In this document: in pieces, positions 1-15,305 of the stretch
Position numbering within the stretch: position 1 is the stretch's first letter
Layout of the letters: every line of letters starts with the position of its first letter
NCBI RefSeq assembly: GCF_032452875.1
Contig: NW_026893838.1
Location: 186,001 to 250,000, forward strand
Length of the DNA: 64,000 bases
Direction of reading: 5' to 3'
Source: Bos javanicus
Lineage: Eukaryota > Chordata > Mammalia > Artiodactyla > Bovidae
Translations under genes and position numbers: made by a program
The notes under the pieces: model-generated
What the model was told of the DNA's origin: nothing
Seen by the model: only the letters and a program-made list of their open reading frames with translations
Databases searched by the model: none

Positions 1-950
1 CTGATCATGTACTAATCACGTAGCTATCTTGTACTGATCACTTGGCTGATCATACTCTCATCACGGGACTGATCGTGCACTGATCATGGCGCTATTATGC
101 ATTGACTACATGACTCCACATGCACTGATCACATGGAAGATCATGCACTGATCACGTGACTGATAATGCACTGATCACGTGGCTGATCATGCACTGATCA
201 TGTGGCTATCATGCACTGCTCACGTCGCTGATCTGGCAATGATCACGTAGCTACCATGTACTGGTTACGTGACTAAACATGCACTGATCACATAATTGAT
301 CATGCACTGATCATGTGGCTGATCATGCACTGATCACGTGGCTGATCATACACTGATCACGTGACTGATCATGCACTGATCACGTGGCTATCATGCACTG
401 ATCACTTGGCTGGACATACACTGATCACGTGCCTGGTCATGCACTGATCACGTGGCTGATCATGCACTGATCACGTGACTGATCATGCACTGATCACGTG
501 GCTATCATGCACTGCTCACGTGGCTGATCATGCGATATTCACGCAGCTACCATGTACTGGTCACATGACTGATCAGGCACTGATCACGTGACTGATCATG
601 CAGTGATCACGTGGCTATCGTGCACTACTCACATGGCTGATCATGCAATGATCATGTAGCTACCATGTACAGGTCACGTGAATGATCATACACCCATCAG
701 GTGACTGATCATGCACTGATCAGGTCTATATCATGCACTGATCACATGACTGCCCATGCACTGATCACGTGGATGATCATACACTAATCATGTGACAGAT
801 CATGCACTGATCACGTGGCTGATCATGCACTGACACTGTGACTGAGCATGGACTGATCACATGCCTATCATGTAGTGATCACGTGACTTAATGGCGCTGA
901 TCATGTGACTGATCACGCGCTGATCATGTTTGCTATCATACACTAATCAT

Positions 951-1148
951 GTGCCTCTGGAGGCAATAAACAAAGAGCTGAGTAGGCACGAATCATACAG
1001 TCAGCAGGCAATAATCATGGAACTCAGCTGTGAGGAATCATGCTGCTCAGCTGGCAATAATCAAGCAGCTAGCAGGCAGGAATTACAAAGCACAGCTGGC
1101 AATTGTCAAGCAGATGAGCAGACAGTAATCACGCAGCTCAGCAGGCCC
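951..1148. repeat. B1 block (short, 198 bp)
   Basis: Begins GTGCCTCTGGAGGCAATAAA after TTTGCTATCATACAC and ends AGGCCC. It is 46 bp (one dimer) shorter than all other B1 blocks. Confidence 0.85.
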
Positions 1149-2460
1149 AGATCACGTGACTGAGCATGCACTGTTTTCGTGGCTGATCATACACTGATCA
1201 CGTGATGATCATGCACTGATCACTTGGATATCATGCACTGATCACGTGGCTGATCATACACTGCTCACTTAACTGATCATGCACTGATCACATGGCTGAT
1301 CACACACCTGTCACGTGAAATATCATGCACTGATCACGTGGCTGATCATACACTGTTCACGTATCTGACCATGCACTGATCACGTGGCTGATCATACACC
1401 TGTCACGTGATATATCATGCACTGATCACGTGGCACTCATGCACTGATCACGTGGCTGATCATACTCTGCTCACGTAACTGATCATGCACACATCACGTG
1501 GCTATCATGCACTCCTCACGTGGTTCGTCATGGAATGATCACGAAGCTACCATATACTGGTCACGTGGCTGATCATGCACAGATCACGTAACTGATCATG
1601 CACTGTTCACGTGTCTGATCATTTACTGATCACGTGACTGATCATGCACTGATCACGTGGCTATCATGCACTGCTCACGCGGCTGTTCATGCAATTATCA
1701 CGTAGCTACCATGTACTGGTCACGTGGCTGATCATGCACTGATCACGTGATTGATCATGCACTGATCACGTGACTGATCATGCACTGTTTACGTGACTGA
1801 TCATGCACTGATCACGTGGCTGATCATGCACTGATCTCGTGGCTAACATGCAAGGCTCATGTGGCTGGTCATGCAATGATCACCTAGCTACCATGTACTG
1901 GTCACGTGACTGATCATGCACTCATCACGTAATTGATCATGCACTGATCATGTGGCTGATCATGCACTGATCACGTGACTGATCATCCACTGATCACGTG
2001 ACTGATCATGCACTGATCACGTGACTGATCATGCACTGATCACGTGCCTATCATGCACTGATCACTTGGCTGGTCATGCACTGATCACGTGGCTGGTCAT
2101 GCACTGATCACGTGGCTATCATGCACTGATCACGTGGCTGGTCATGCACTGATCATGTGGCTACCATGCACGGTCAGGTGACTGATCATGCACCGATCAC
2201 GTTACTGATCATGCACTGATCACATGGCTGGTCATGCACTGATCACGTGACTGGTCATGCACAGATCACGACATATCATGCACTGATCACATGGCTGATC
2301 ATGCACTGATCACGTGGCTGATCATGCACTGATCACGCACTGATCCCGTGACTGATCATGCACTGATCACATGACTATCATGTACTGATCACGTGACTTA
2401 ATGGCACTGATCATGTGACTGATCATGCGCTGATCATGTTTGCTATCATGCACTGATCAT

Positions 2461-2704
2461 GTGCCTCTGGAGGCAGTAAACAAAGACCTGAGTAGGCACG
2501 AATCAAACAGTCAGCAGGCAATAATCATGGAACTCAACTCTGAGGAATCATGCTGCTCAGCTGGCAATAATCAAGCAGCTGAGCAGGCAGGAATTACGCA
2601 GCACGGCTGGCAATTGTCAAGCAGATGACAGGCAGGAATCGTGCAGCTCAGCTGGCAATTGTCAAGCAGATGAGCAGACAGTAATCACGCAGCGCAGCAG
2701 GCCC
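2461..2704. repeat. B1 block (244 bp)
   Basis: Ten diverged 23-bp units in a 46-bp pattern. Starts GTGCCTCTGGAGGCAGTAAA; the GTAAACAAAGACC variant marks the Domain I B1 lineage. Confidence 0.87.
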
Positions 2705-3416
2705 TGATCACGTGACTGAGCATGCACTGTTCACGTGGCTGATCATACACTGATCACGTGATTGATCATGCACTGATCACTTGGATATCATGCACTGATC
2801 ACGTGGCTGATCATGCACTGTTCACGTGTCTGACCATGCACTGCTCACGTGGCTGATCATACACTGCTCACGTAACTGATCATGCACTGATCACGTGGCT
2901 ATCATGCACTGATCACGTGGCTGAACATGCACTGTTCACGTGGCTGATCACACACCTGTCACGTGACATATCATGCACTGATCACGTGGCACTCATGCAC
3001 TGATCACGTGGCTGATCATACTCTGCTCACGTAGCTCATCATGCACACATCACGTGGCTATCATGCACTGCTCACGTGGCTGTTCATGCAATGATCACGA
3101 ACCTACCATGTACTGGTCACGTGACTGATCATGCACTGATCACGTAAATGATCATGCACTGATCACGTGACTGATCATGTACTGATCACGTGACTAATCA
3201 TGAAGTGATCACGTGGCTATCCTGCACTGATCACGTGGATATCATGCACTGATCACGTGGCTGATCATGCAATGATCACGTAGCTACCATGTACTGATCA
3301 CGTGACTGATCATGCACTGATCACGTAATTGATCATGCACTGATCACCTGGCTTATCATGCATTGATCATGTGACTGATCATGCGCTGATCATGTTCGGT
3401 GTCACACACTGATCAT

Positions 3417-3656
3417 GTGCCTCTGGAGGCAATGAACATAGAGCTGAGTAGGCAGGAAACAGTCAGCAGGCAATAATCATGGAACTCAGCTGTGAGGAAT
3501 CATGCTGCTCAGCTGGCAATAATCTAATAGGTGAGCAGGCAGGAATTACGCAGCACAGCTGGCAATTGTCAAGGAGATGGCAGGCAGGAATCGTGCAGCT
3601 CAGCTGGCAATTGTCAAGCAGATGAGCAGACAGTAATCACGCAGCTCTGCAGGCCC
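3417..3656. repeat. B2 block (240 bp)
   Basis: B2 subtype: preceded by GTTCGGTGTCACACAC, starts GTGCCTCTGGAGGCAATGAA and carries the shortened second unit AGGCAGGAAACAGTC. Confidence 0.87.
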
Positions 3657-3784
3657 TGATCACGTGACTGAGCATGCACTGTTCACGTGGCTGATCATAC
3701 ACCGATCACGTGACTGATCATGCACTGATCACGTGGCTATCATGCACTGATCACGTGGCTGCGCATACACTGTTCACGTAATAG

Positions 3785-5100
3785 CATGCACTGATCACGT
3801 GGCTATCATGCACTGATCACGTGGCTGATCATGCACTGATCACGTGACTGATCATGCACTGATCACGTGGCTATCATGCACTGATCACGTGGCTGATCAT
3901 ACACTGATCACGTGACTGATCATGCACTGATCACGTGCTGATCATGCACTGATCACGTGACTCATGCACTGATCACGTGACTGATCATGCACTGATCACG
4001 TGACTGATCATGCACTGATCACGTGGCTATCATGCACTGATCACGTGGCTGATCATGCACTGATCACGTGACTGATCATGCACTGATCACGTGGCTATCA
4101 TGCACTGATCACGTGGCTGATCATGCACTGATCACGTGCCTGATCATGCACTGATCACGTGGCTGATCATGCACTGATCACGTGACTGATCATGCAGTAA
4201 TCACGTGGCTATCATGCACTGATCACGTGGCTATCATGCACTGATCACGTGGCTGATCACACACCTATCACGTGACTGATCATGCACTGATCACGTGGCT
4301 ATCATGCACTGATCACGTGACTGATCATGCACTGATCACGTAATGGTATGCACTGATCACGTGGCTGATCATGCACTGATCACGTGGCTGATCATGCACT
4401 GATCACGTGGCTGATCATGCACTGATCACGTAGCTATCATGCACTGATCACGTGGCTGATCATGCACTGATCACATGACTGATCGTGCACTGATCACGGC
4501 GCTATCATGCACTGATCACGTGACTGATCATGCACTGATCACGTGGCTGATCATGCACTGATCACGTGACTGATCATGCACTGATCACGTGACTGATCAT
4601 GCACTGATCACGTGGCTATCATGCACTGATCACGTGGCTGCCATGCACCGATCACGTGACTGATCATGCACTGATCACGTGGCTGATCATGCACTGATCA
4701 CGTGGCTGATCATGCACTGATCACGTGACTATCATGCACTGGTCACGTGGCTGATCATGCACTGCTCACGCGGCTGATCATGCACTGATCACGTGGCTGA
4801 TCATGCACTGATCACGTGACTGATCATGCACTGATCACGTGGCTGATCATGCACTGATCACGTGACTGATCATGCACTGATCACGTGGCTATCATGCACT
4901 GATCACGTGACTGATCATGCACTGATCACGTGACTGATCATGCACGGATCACGTGGCTGATCATGCACTGATCACGTGGCTGACCATGCACTGATCACGT
5001 GGCTGATCATGCACTGATCACGTGACTGATCATGCACTGATCACGTGGCTGATCATGCACTGATCACGTGACTGATCATGCACTGATCACGTGGCTATCA
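3785..5100. repeat. Near-consensus run of A units
   Basis: Long runs of unmodified GATCACGTGGCT/GATCATGCACT units. The equivalent positions in the next two higher-order copies (6,900-8,350 and 10,130-11,600) carry many private variants. Confidence 0.75.
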
Positions 5101-5611
5101 TGCACTGCTCACGTGGCTGATCATGCACTGATCACGCAGCTACCATGTACTGGTCACGTGACTGATCATGCACTGATCACGTGACTGATCATGCAGTGAT
5201 CACGTGGCTATCATGCACTACTCACGTGGCTGATCATGCAATGATCATGTAGCTACCATGTACTGATCACGTGACTGATCATGCACTGATCACGTGACGA
5301 TCATGCACTGATCACGTGGCTGATCATGCACTGATCACGTGGCTGATCATGCACTGATCACGTGACTGATCATGCACTGATCACGTCTATATCATGCACT
5401 GATCACGTGGCTGCCCATGCACTGATCACGTGGATGATCATGCACTAATCATGTGACAGATCATGCACTGATCACGTGGCTGATCATGCACTGATACCGT
5501 GACTGAGCTTGGACTGATCACATGACTATCATGTAGTGATCACCTGACTTAATGGCGCTGATCATGTGACTGATCATGCGCTGATCATGTTTGCTATCAT
5601 ACACTGATCAT

Positions 5612-5855
5612 GTGCCTCTGGAGGCAGTAAACAAAGACCTGAGTAGGCACGAATCAAACAGTCAGCAGGCAATAATCATGGAACTCAGGTGTGAGGAATC
5701 ATGCTGCTCAGCTGGCAATAATCAAGCAGCTGAGCAGGCAGGAATTACGCAGCACGGCTGGCAATTGTCAAGCAGATGACAGGCAGGAATCGTGCAGCTC
5801 AGCTGGCAATTGTCAAGCAGATGAACAGACAGTAATCACGCAGCGCAGCAGGCCC
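5612..5855. repeat. B1 block (244 bp)
   Basis: Same lineage as the block at 2,461, 3,151 bp later. Ends AGGCCC before A-type AGATCACGTG. Confidence 0.87.
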
Positions 5856-6567
5856 AGATCACGTGACTGAGCATGCACTGTTCACGTGGCTGATCATACA
5901 CTGATCACGTGATTGATCATGCACTGATCACTTGGATATCATGCACTGATCACGTGGCTGATCATACACTGTTCACGTGTCTGACCATGCACTGCTCACG
6001 TGGCTGATCATACACTGCTCACGTAACTGATCATGCACTGATCACGTGGCTATCATGCACTGATCACGTGGCTGAACATGCACTGTTCACGTGGCTGATC
6101 ACACACCTGTCACGTGACATATCATGCACTGATCACGTGGCACTCATGCACTGATCACGTGGCTGATCATACTCTGCTCACGTAACTCATCATGCACACA
6201 TCACATGGCTACCATGCACTGCTCAAGTGGTTCGTCATGGAATGATCACGAACCTACCATATACTGGTCACGTGACTGATCATGCACAGATCACGTAAAT
6301 GATCATGCACTGTTCACGTGACTGATCATGTACTGATCACGTGACTAATCATGAAGTGATCACGTGGCTATCCTGCACTGATCACGTGGATATCATGCAC
6401 TGATCACGTGGCTGATCATGCAATGATCACGTAGCTACCATGCACTGATCACATGACTGATCATGCACTGATCACGTAATTGATCATGCACTGATCACCT
6501 GGCTTATCATGCATTGATCATGTGACTGATCATGCGCTGATCATGTTCGGTGTCACACACTGATCAT

Positions 6568-6807
6568 GTGCCTCTAGATGCAAAGAACATAGAGCTGAGT
6601 AGGCAGGAAACAGTCAGCAGGCTATAATCATGGAACTCAGCTCTGAGAAATCATGCTGCTCAGCTGGCAATAATCTAATAGGTGAGCAGGCAGGAATTAC
6701 GCAGCACAGGTGGCAATTGTCAAGGAGATGGCAGGCAGGAATCGTGCAGCTCAGCTGGCAATTGTCAAGCAGATGAGCAGACAGTAATCACGCAGCTCTG
6801 CAGGCCC
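6568..6807. repeat. B2 block (240 bp)
   Basis: B2 subtype with the GTGCCTCTAGATGC start variant; 712 bp after the preceding B1 block. Confidence 0.87.
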
Positions 6808-8853
6808 TGATCACGTGACTGAGCATGCACTGTTCACATGGCTGATCACACACCGATCACGTGACTGATCATGCACTGATCACGTGGCTCTCATGCACTG
6901 ATCACGTGATTGCGCATGCATTGTTCACGTAATAGTATGTACTGATCACGTGGCTATCATGCACTGATGACGTGGCTACTCATGCACTGATCATATGACT
7001 GATCATGCACTGATCACGTAGCTATCTTGCACTGATCACTTGGCTGATCATACACTCATCACGGGACTGATCGTGCACTGATCAAGGCGCTATCATGCAT
7101 TGATTACATGACTCATCATGCACTGATCACGTGACTGACCATGCACTGATCACGTGACTGATCATGCACTGATCACGTGTCTTTCATGCACTGATCACTT
7201 GGCTGGACATACACTGATCACGTGCCTGGTCATGCACTGATCACGTGGCTGATCATGCACTGCTCACCTGACTGATTATGCACTGATTACGTGGCTATCA
7301 TGCACTGATCAACTGGCTATCATGCACTGATCACGTGACTGATCATGCACTGATCACGTGTCTATCATGCACTGATCACTTGGCTGGACATACACTGATC
7401 ACGTGCCTGGTCATGCATTGATCACGTGGCTGATCATGCACTGATCACGTGATTGATCATGCACTGATCACGTGGCTATCATGCACTGATCACCTGGCTA
7501 TCATGCACAGATCACGTGAATGATCACACACCTATCAGGTGACTGATCATGCACTGATCACGTGGCTCTCATGCACTTATCACATGATTGCGCATGCATT
7601 GTTCACGTAATAGTATGCACTGATCACGTGGCTATCATGCACTGATGACGTGGCTAATCATGCACTGATCATATGACTGATCATGCACTGATCACGTGGC
7701 TATCTTGCACTGATCACTTGGCTGATCATACACTCATCACAGGACTGATCGTGCACTGATCAAGGGGCTGTCATGCATTGATTACATGACTCCACATGCA
7801 CTGATCACGTGGATGATCATGCACTGATCTTGTGACTGACCATGCACTGATCACGTGACTGATCATGCACTGATCACGTGTCTATCATGCACTGATCACT
7901 TGGCTGGACATACACTGATCACGTGCCTGGTCATGCACTGATCACGTGGCTGATCATGCACTGATCACGTGGCTGATCATGCACTGATCACGTGACATAT
8001 CATCCACTGATCACGTGGCTGATCATGCACTGATCACGTGGCTATCATGCACTGATCACGTGACTGATCGTGCACTGATCACGTGACTGATCATGCACTG
8101 ATCATGTAGCTACCATGCACTGATCACGTGGCTGATCATGCACTGATCACGTGGCTGATCATGCACAGATCACGTGACTGATCATGCACTGATCACGTGG
8201 CTGATCATGCACTGATCACGTGGCTATCATGCACTGATCACTTGGCTGGATCATACACTGATCACGTGGCTGATCATGCACTGATCACGTGGCTGATCAT
8301 GCACTGATCACGTGACTGATCATGCACTGATCACGTGGCTATCATGCACTGCTCACGTGGCTGATCATGCGATGATCACGCTGCTACCATGTACTGGTCA
8401 CGTGACTGATCATGCACTGATCACGTGACTGATCATGCAGTGATCACGTGGCTATCATGCACTACTCACGTGGCTGATCATGCAATGATCACGCAGCTAC
8501 CATGCACTGATCACGTGACTGATCATGCACTGATCACGTGGCTATCATGCACTATCACGTGGCTGATCATGCACTGATCACGTGGCTATCATGCACTGAT
8601 CATGAGACTGATCATGCAATGATCACGTCTATATCATGCACTGATCACGTGACTGCCCATGCACTGATCACGTGGCTGATCATACACTAATCATGTGACA
8701 GATCATGCACTGATCACGTGGCTGATCATGCACTGATACCGTGACTGAGCATGGACTGATCACATGACTATCATGTAGTGATCACGTGACTTAATGGCGC
8801 TGATCATGTGACTGATCATGCGCTGATCATGTTTGCTATCATACACTGATCAT

Positions 8854-9097
8854 GTGCCTCTGGAGGCAGTAAACAAAGACCTGAGTAGGCACGAATCAAA
8901 CAGTCAGCAGGCAATAATCATGGAACTCAGGTGTGAGGAATCATGCTGCTCAGCTGGCAATAATCAAGCAGCTGAGCAGGCAGGAATTACGCAGCACAGC
9001 TGGCAATTGTCAAGCAGATGACAGGCAGGAATCGTGCAGCTCAGCTGGCAATTGTCAAGCAGATGAACAGACAGTAATCACGCAGCGCAGCAGGCCC
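8854..9097. repeat. B1 block (244 bp)
   Basis: B1, 3,242 bp after the previous one, nearly identical in sequence. Confidence 0.87.
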
Positions 9098-9809
9098 AGA
9101 TCACGTGACTGAGCATGCACTGTTCACGTGGCTGATCATACACTGATCACGTGATTGATCATGCACTGATCACTTGGATATCATGCACTGATCACGTGGC
9201 TGATCATACACTGTTCACGTGTCTGACCATCCACTGCTCACGTGGCTGATCATACACTGCTCACGTAACTGATCATGCACTGATCACGTGGCTATCATGG
9301 ACTGATCACGTGGCTGAACATGCACTGTTCACGTGGCTGATCACACACCTGTCACGTGACATATCATGCACTGATCACGTGGCACTCATGCACTGATCAC
9401 GTGGCTGATCATACTCTGCTCACGTAACTCATCATGCACACATCACGTGGCTACCATGCACTGCTCACGTGGTTCGTCATGGAATGATCACGAACCTACC
9501 ATATACTGGTCACGTGACTGATCATGAACAGATCACGTAAATGATCATGCACTGTTCACGTGACTGATCATGTACTGATCACGTGACTAATCATGAAGTG
9601 ATCACGTGGCTATCCTGCACTGATCACGTGGCTATCCTGCACTGATCACGTGGCTGATCATGCAATGATCACGTAGCTACCATGCACTGATCACGTGACT
9701 GATCATGCACTGATCACGTAATTGATCATGCACTGATCACCTGGCTTATCATGCATTGATCATGTGACTGATCATGTGCTGATCATGTTCGGTGTCACAC
9801 ACTGATCAT

Positions 9810-10049
9810 GTGCCTCTAGAGGCAAAGAACATAGTGCTGAGTAGGCAGGAAACAGTCAGCAGGCTATAATCATGGAACTCAGCTCTGAGAAATCATGCTG
9901 CTCAGCTGGCAATAATCTAATAGGTGAGCAGGCAGGAATTACGCAGCACAGGTGGCAATTGTCAAGGAGATGGCAGGCAGGAATCGTGCAGCTCAGCTGG
10001 CAATTGTCAAGCAGATGAGCAGACAGTAATCACGCAGCTCTGCAGGCCC
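9810..10049. repeat. B2 block (240 bp)
   Basis: B2 with GTGCCTCTAGAGGC start, shared with the block at 13,049. Confidence 0.87.
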
Positions 10050-12093
10050 TGATCACGTGACTGAGCATGCACTGTTCACATGGCTGATCACACACCTATC
10101 ACGTGACTGATCATGCACTGATCACGTGGCTCTCATGCACTGATCACGTGATTGCGCATGCATTGTTCACGTAATAGTATGTACTGATCACGTGGCTATC
10201 ATGCACTGAGGACGTGGCTAATCATGCACTGATCATATGACTGATCATGCACTGATCACGTAGCTATCTTGCACTGATCACTTGGCTGATCATACACTCA
10301 TCACGGGACTGATCGTGCACTGATCAAGGCGCTATCATGCATTGATTACATGACTCCACATGCACTGATCACGTGGCTGATCATGCACTGATCACGTGAC
10401 TGATCATGCACTGATCACGTGTCTTTCATGCACTGATCACGTGGCTGGACATGCACTGATCACGTGCCTGGTCATGCACTGATCACGTGGCTGATCATGC
10501 ACTGCTCACCTGACTGATTATGCACTGATCACGTGTCTTTCATGCACTGATCACGTGGCTACCATGCACTGATCACGTGACTGATCATGCACTGATCACG
10601 TGTCTATCATGTACTGATCACTTGGCTGGACATACACTGATCACGTGCCTAGTCATGCACTGATCACGTGGCTGATCATGCACTGATCACGTGACTGATC
10701 ATGCACTGATCACGTGGCTATCATGCACTGATCACCTGGCTATCATGCACAGATCACGTGACTGATCACACACCTATCAGGTGACTGATCATGCACTGAT
10801 CACGTGGCTCTCATGCACTTATCACATGATTGCGCATGCATTGTTCACGTAATAGTATGCACTGATCACGTGGCTATCATGCACTGATGACGTGGCTAAT
10901 CATGCACTGATCATATGACTGATCATGCACTGATCACGTGGCTATCTTGCACTGATCACTTGGCTGATCATGCACTCATCACGGGACTGATCGTGCACTG
11001 ATCAAGGCGCTGTCATGCATTGATTACATGACTCCACATGCACTGATCACGTGGCTGATCATGCACTGATCACGTGACTGACCATGCACTGATCACGTGA
11101 CTGATCATGCACTGATCACGTGTCTATCATGCACTGATCACTTGGCTGGACATACACTGATCACGTGCCTGGTCATGCACTGATCACGTGGCTGATCATG
11201 CACTGATCACGTGGCTGATCATGCACTGATCACGTGACATGTCATGCACTGATCACGTGGCTATCATGCACTGATCACGTGGCTATCATGCACTGATCAC
11301 GTGACTGATCATTCACTGATCACGTGACTGATCATGCACTGATCACGTGTCTATCATGCACTGATCACGTGGCTATCATGCACTGATCACCTGGCTATCA
11401 TGCACAGATCACGTGACTGATCATGCACTGATCACGTGACTGATCATGCACTGATCACGTGGCTATCATGCACTGATCACTTGGCTGGACATACACTGAT
11501 CACGTGCCTGGTCATGCACTGATCACGTGGCTGATCATGCACTGATCACGTGACTGATCATGCACTGATCTCGTGTCTGATCATGCACTGATCACGTGGC
11601 TATCTTGCACTGCTCACGTGGCTGATCATGCGATGATCACGCAGCTACCATGTACTGGTCACATGACTGATCATGCACTGATCACGTGACTGATCATGCA
11701 CTGATCACGTGGCTATCATGCACTACTCACGTGGCTGATCATGCACTGATCACGTAGCTACCATGCACTGATCACGTGACTGATCATGCACCGATCACGT
11801 GGCTGATCATGCACTGATCACGTGGCTATCATGCACTGATCATGAGACTGATCATGCACTGATCACGTCTATATCATGCACTGATCACATGACTGCCCAT
11901 GCACTGATCACGTGGATGATCATACACTAATCATGTGACAGATCATGCACTGATCACGTGGCTGATCATGCACTGATACCGTGACTGAGCATGGACTGAT
12001 CACATGACTATCATGTAGTGATCACGTGACTTAATGGCGCTGATCATGTGACTGATCATGCGCTGATCATGTTTGCTATCATACACTGATCAT

Positions 12094-12337
12094 GTGCCTC
12101 TGGAGGCAGTAAACAAAGACCTGAGTAGGCACGAATCAAACAGTCAGCAGGCAATAATCATGGAACTCAGGTGTGAGGAATCATGCTGCTCAGCTGGCAA
12201 TAATCAAGCAGCTGAGCAGGCAGGAATTACGCAGCACAGCTGGCAATTGTCAAGCAGATGACAGGCAGGAATCGTGCAGCTCAGCTGGCAATTGTCAAGC
12301 AGATGAACAGACAGTAATCACGCAGCGCAGCAGGCCC
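12094..12337. repeat. B1 block (244 bp)
   Basis: B1, 3,240 bp after the previous one; last B1 of Domain I. Confidence 0.87.
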
Positions 12338-13048
12338 AGATCACGTGACTGAGCATGCACTGTTCACGTGGCTGATCATACACTGATCACGTGATTGATC
12401 ATGCACTGATCACTTGGATATCATGCACTGATCACGTGGCTGATCATACACTGTTCACGTGTCTGACCATCCACTGCTCACGTGGCTGATCATACACTGC
12501 TCACGTAACTGATCATGCACTGATCACGTGGCTATCATGCACTGAATACGTGGCTGAACATGCACTGTTCAAGTGGCTGATCACACACCTGTCACGTGAC
12601 ATATCATGCACTGATCACGTGGCACTCATGCACTGATCACGTGGCTGATCATTCTCTGCTCACGTAACTCATCATGCACACATCACGTGGCTACCATGCA
12701 CTGCTCAAGTGGTTCGTCATGGAATGATCACGAACCTACCATATACTGGTCATGTGACTGATCATGCACAGATCACGTAAATGATCATGCACTGTTCACG
12801 TGACTGATCATGTACGATCACGTGACTAATCATGAAGTGATCACGTGGCTATCCTGCACTGATCACGTGGATATCATGCACTGATCACGTGGCTGATCAT
12901 GCAATGATCACGTAGCTACCATGCACTGATCACATGACTGATCATGCACTGATCATGTAATTGATCATGCACTGATCACCTGGCTTATCATGCATTGATC
13001 ATGTGACTGATCATGTGCTGATCATGTTCGGTGTCACACACTGATCAT

Positions 13049-13288
13049 GTGCCTCTAGAGGCAAAGAACATAGAGCTGAGTAGGCAGGAAACATTCAGCA
13101 GGCTATAATCATGGAACTCAGCTCTGAGAAATCATGCTGCTCAGCTGGCAATAATCAAATAGGTGAGCAGGCAGGAATTACGCAGCACAGGTGGCAATTG
13201 TCAAGGAGATGGCAGGCAGGAATCGTGCAGCTCAGCTGGCAATTGTCAAGCAGATGAGCAGACAGTATTCACGCAGCTCTGCAGGCCC
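13049..13288. repeat. B2 block (240 bp)
   Basis: B2 with GTGCCTCTAGAGGC start, 711 bp after the preceding B1. Confidence 0.87.
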
Positions 13289-13734
13289 TGATCACGTGAC
13301 TGAGCATGCACTGTTCACATGGCTGATCACACACCTATCACGTGACTGATCATGCACTGATCACGTGGCTCTCATGCACTGATCACGTGATTGCGCATGC
13401 ATTGTTCACGTAATAGTATGTACTGATCACGTGGCTATCATGCACTGATGACGTGGCTAATCATGCACTGATCATATGACTGATCATGCACTGATCACGT
13501 AGCTATCTTGCACTGATCACTTGGCTGATCATACACTCATCACGGGACTGATCGTGCACTGATCAAGGCGCTATCATGCATTGATTACATGACTCCACAT
13601 GCACTGATCACGTGGATGATCATGCACTGATCACGTGACTGACCATGCACTGATCACGTGACTGATCATGCACTGATCACGTGTCTTTCATGCACTGATC
13701 ACTTGGCTGGACATACACTGATCACGTGCCTGGT

Positions 13735-14780
13735 CATGCACTGATCACGTGGCTGATCATGCACTGATCACGTGACTGATCATGCACTGATCACGTGGCT
13801 GATCATGCACTGATCACGTGGCTGATCATGCACTGATCACGTGGCTGATCATGCACTGATCACGTGGCTGATCATGCACTGATCACGCAGCTACCATGCA
13901 CTGATCACGTGACTGATCATGCACTGATCACGTGACTGATCATGCAGTGATCACGTGGCTGATCATGCACTGATCACGTGATTGATCATGCACTGATCAC
14001 GTGGCTATCATGCACTGATCACGTGGCTGATCATGCACTGTTCACGTGGCTGATCATGCACTGATCACGTGGCTGATCATGCACTGATCACGTGACTGAT
14101 CATGCACTGATCACGTGGCTATCATGCACTGATCACGTGGCTGATCATGCACTGTTCACGTGGCTGATCACGCACCTGTCACGTGACATATCATGCACTG
14201 ATCACGTGGCACTCATGCACTGATCACGTGGCTGATCATGCACTGCTCACGTGGCTGATCATGCACTGATCACGTGTCTATCATGCACTGCTCACGTGGC
14301 TGGTCATGCAATGATCACGTAGCTACATTGTACTGGTCACGTGACTGATCATGCACTGATCACGTAAATGATCATGCACTGTTCACGTGGCTGATCATGC
14401 ACTGATCACGTGACTGATCATGCACTGATCACGTGGCTGATCATGCACTGATCACGTAACTGATCATGCAATTATCACTTGGCTGATCATGCACTGATCA
14501 CGTGGCTGATCATGCACTGATCACGTGACTGATCATGCACTGATCACGTGACTGATCATGCACTGATCACGTGGCTATCATGCACTGATCACGTGGCTGG
14601 TCATACACTGATCACGTGACTGATCATGCACTGTTCACGTGGCTGATCATGCACTGATCACGTGACTGATCATGCACTGATCACGTAACTGATCATGCAC
14701 TGATCACGTGGCTGATCATGCACTGATCACGTGACTGACCATGCACTGATCACGTGACTGATCGTGCACTGATCACGTTG
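13735..14780. repeat. Near-consensus run of A units
   Basis: As at 3,785-5,100: mostly unmodified A units within a higher-order copy whose paralogues are more diverged. Confidence 0.7.
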
Positions 14781-15305
14781 GCTATCATGCACTGATTACT
14801 TTGCTGATCATACACTGCTCACGTGGCTGATCATGCACTGATCACGTCTATATCATGCACTGATCACGTGACTGACCATGCACTGATCACGCGGCTGATC
14901 ATGCACTGATCACGCGACTGATCATGCACTGATCACGTGGCTATCATGCACTGCTCACGCGGCTGATCATGCACTGATCACGTGGCTACCATGCACTGGT
15001 CACGTGACTGATCATGCACTGATCACGTAATTGATCATGCACTGATCAGGTGACTGATCATGCAGTGTTCACGTGACTGATCATGCACTGATCACGTGGC
15101 TATCATGCACGGCTCACGTGGATGATCATGCAATGATCACACAGCTACCATGTACTGGTCACGTGACTGATCATGCACTGATCATGTAATTGATCAGGCA
15201 CTGATCATGTGGCTTATCATGCATTGATCATGTGACTGATCATGTGCTGATCATGTGGTGTCACGCACTGATTGTGGCTGATCCCCTGCAGTTTGCACTG
15301 ATCAT

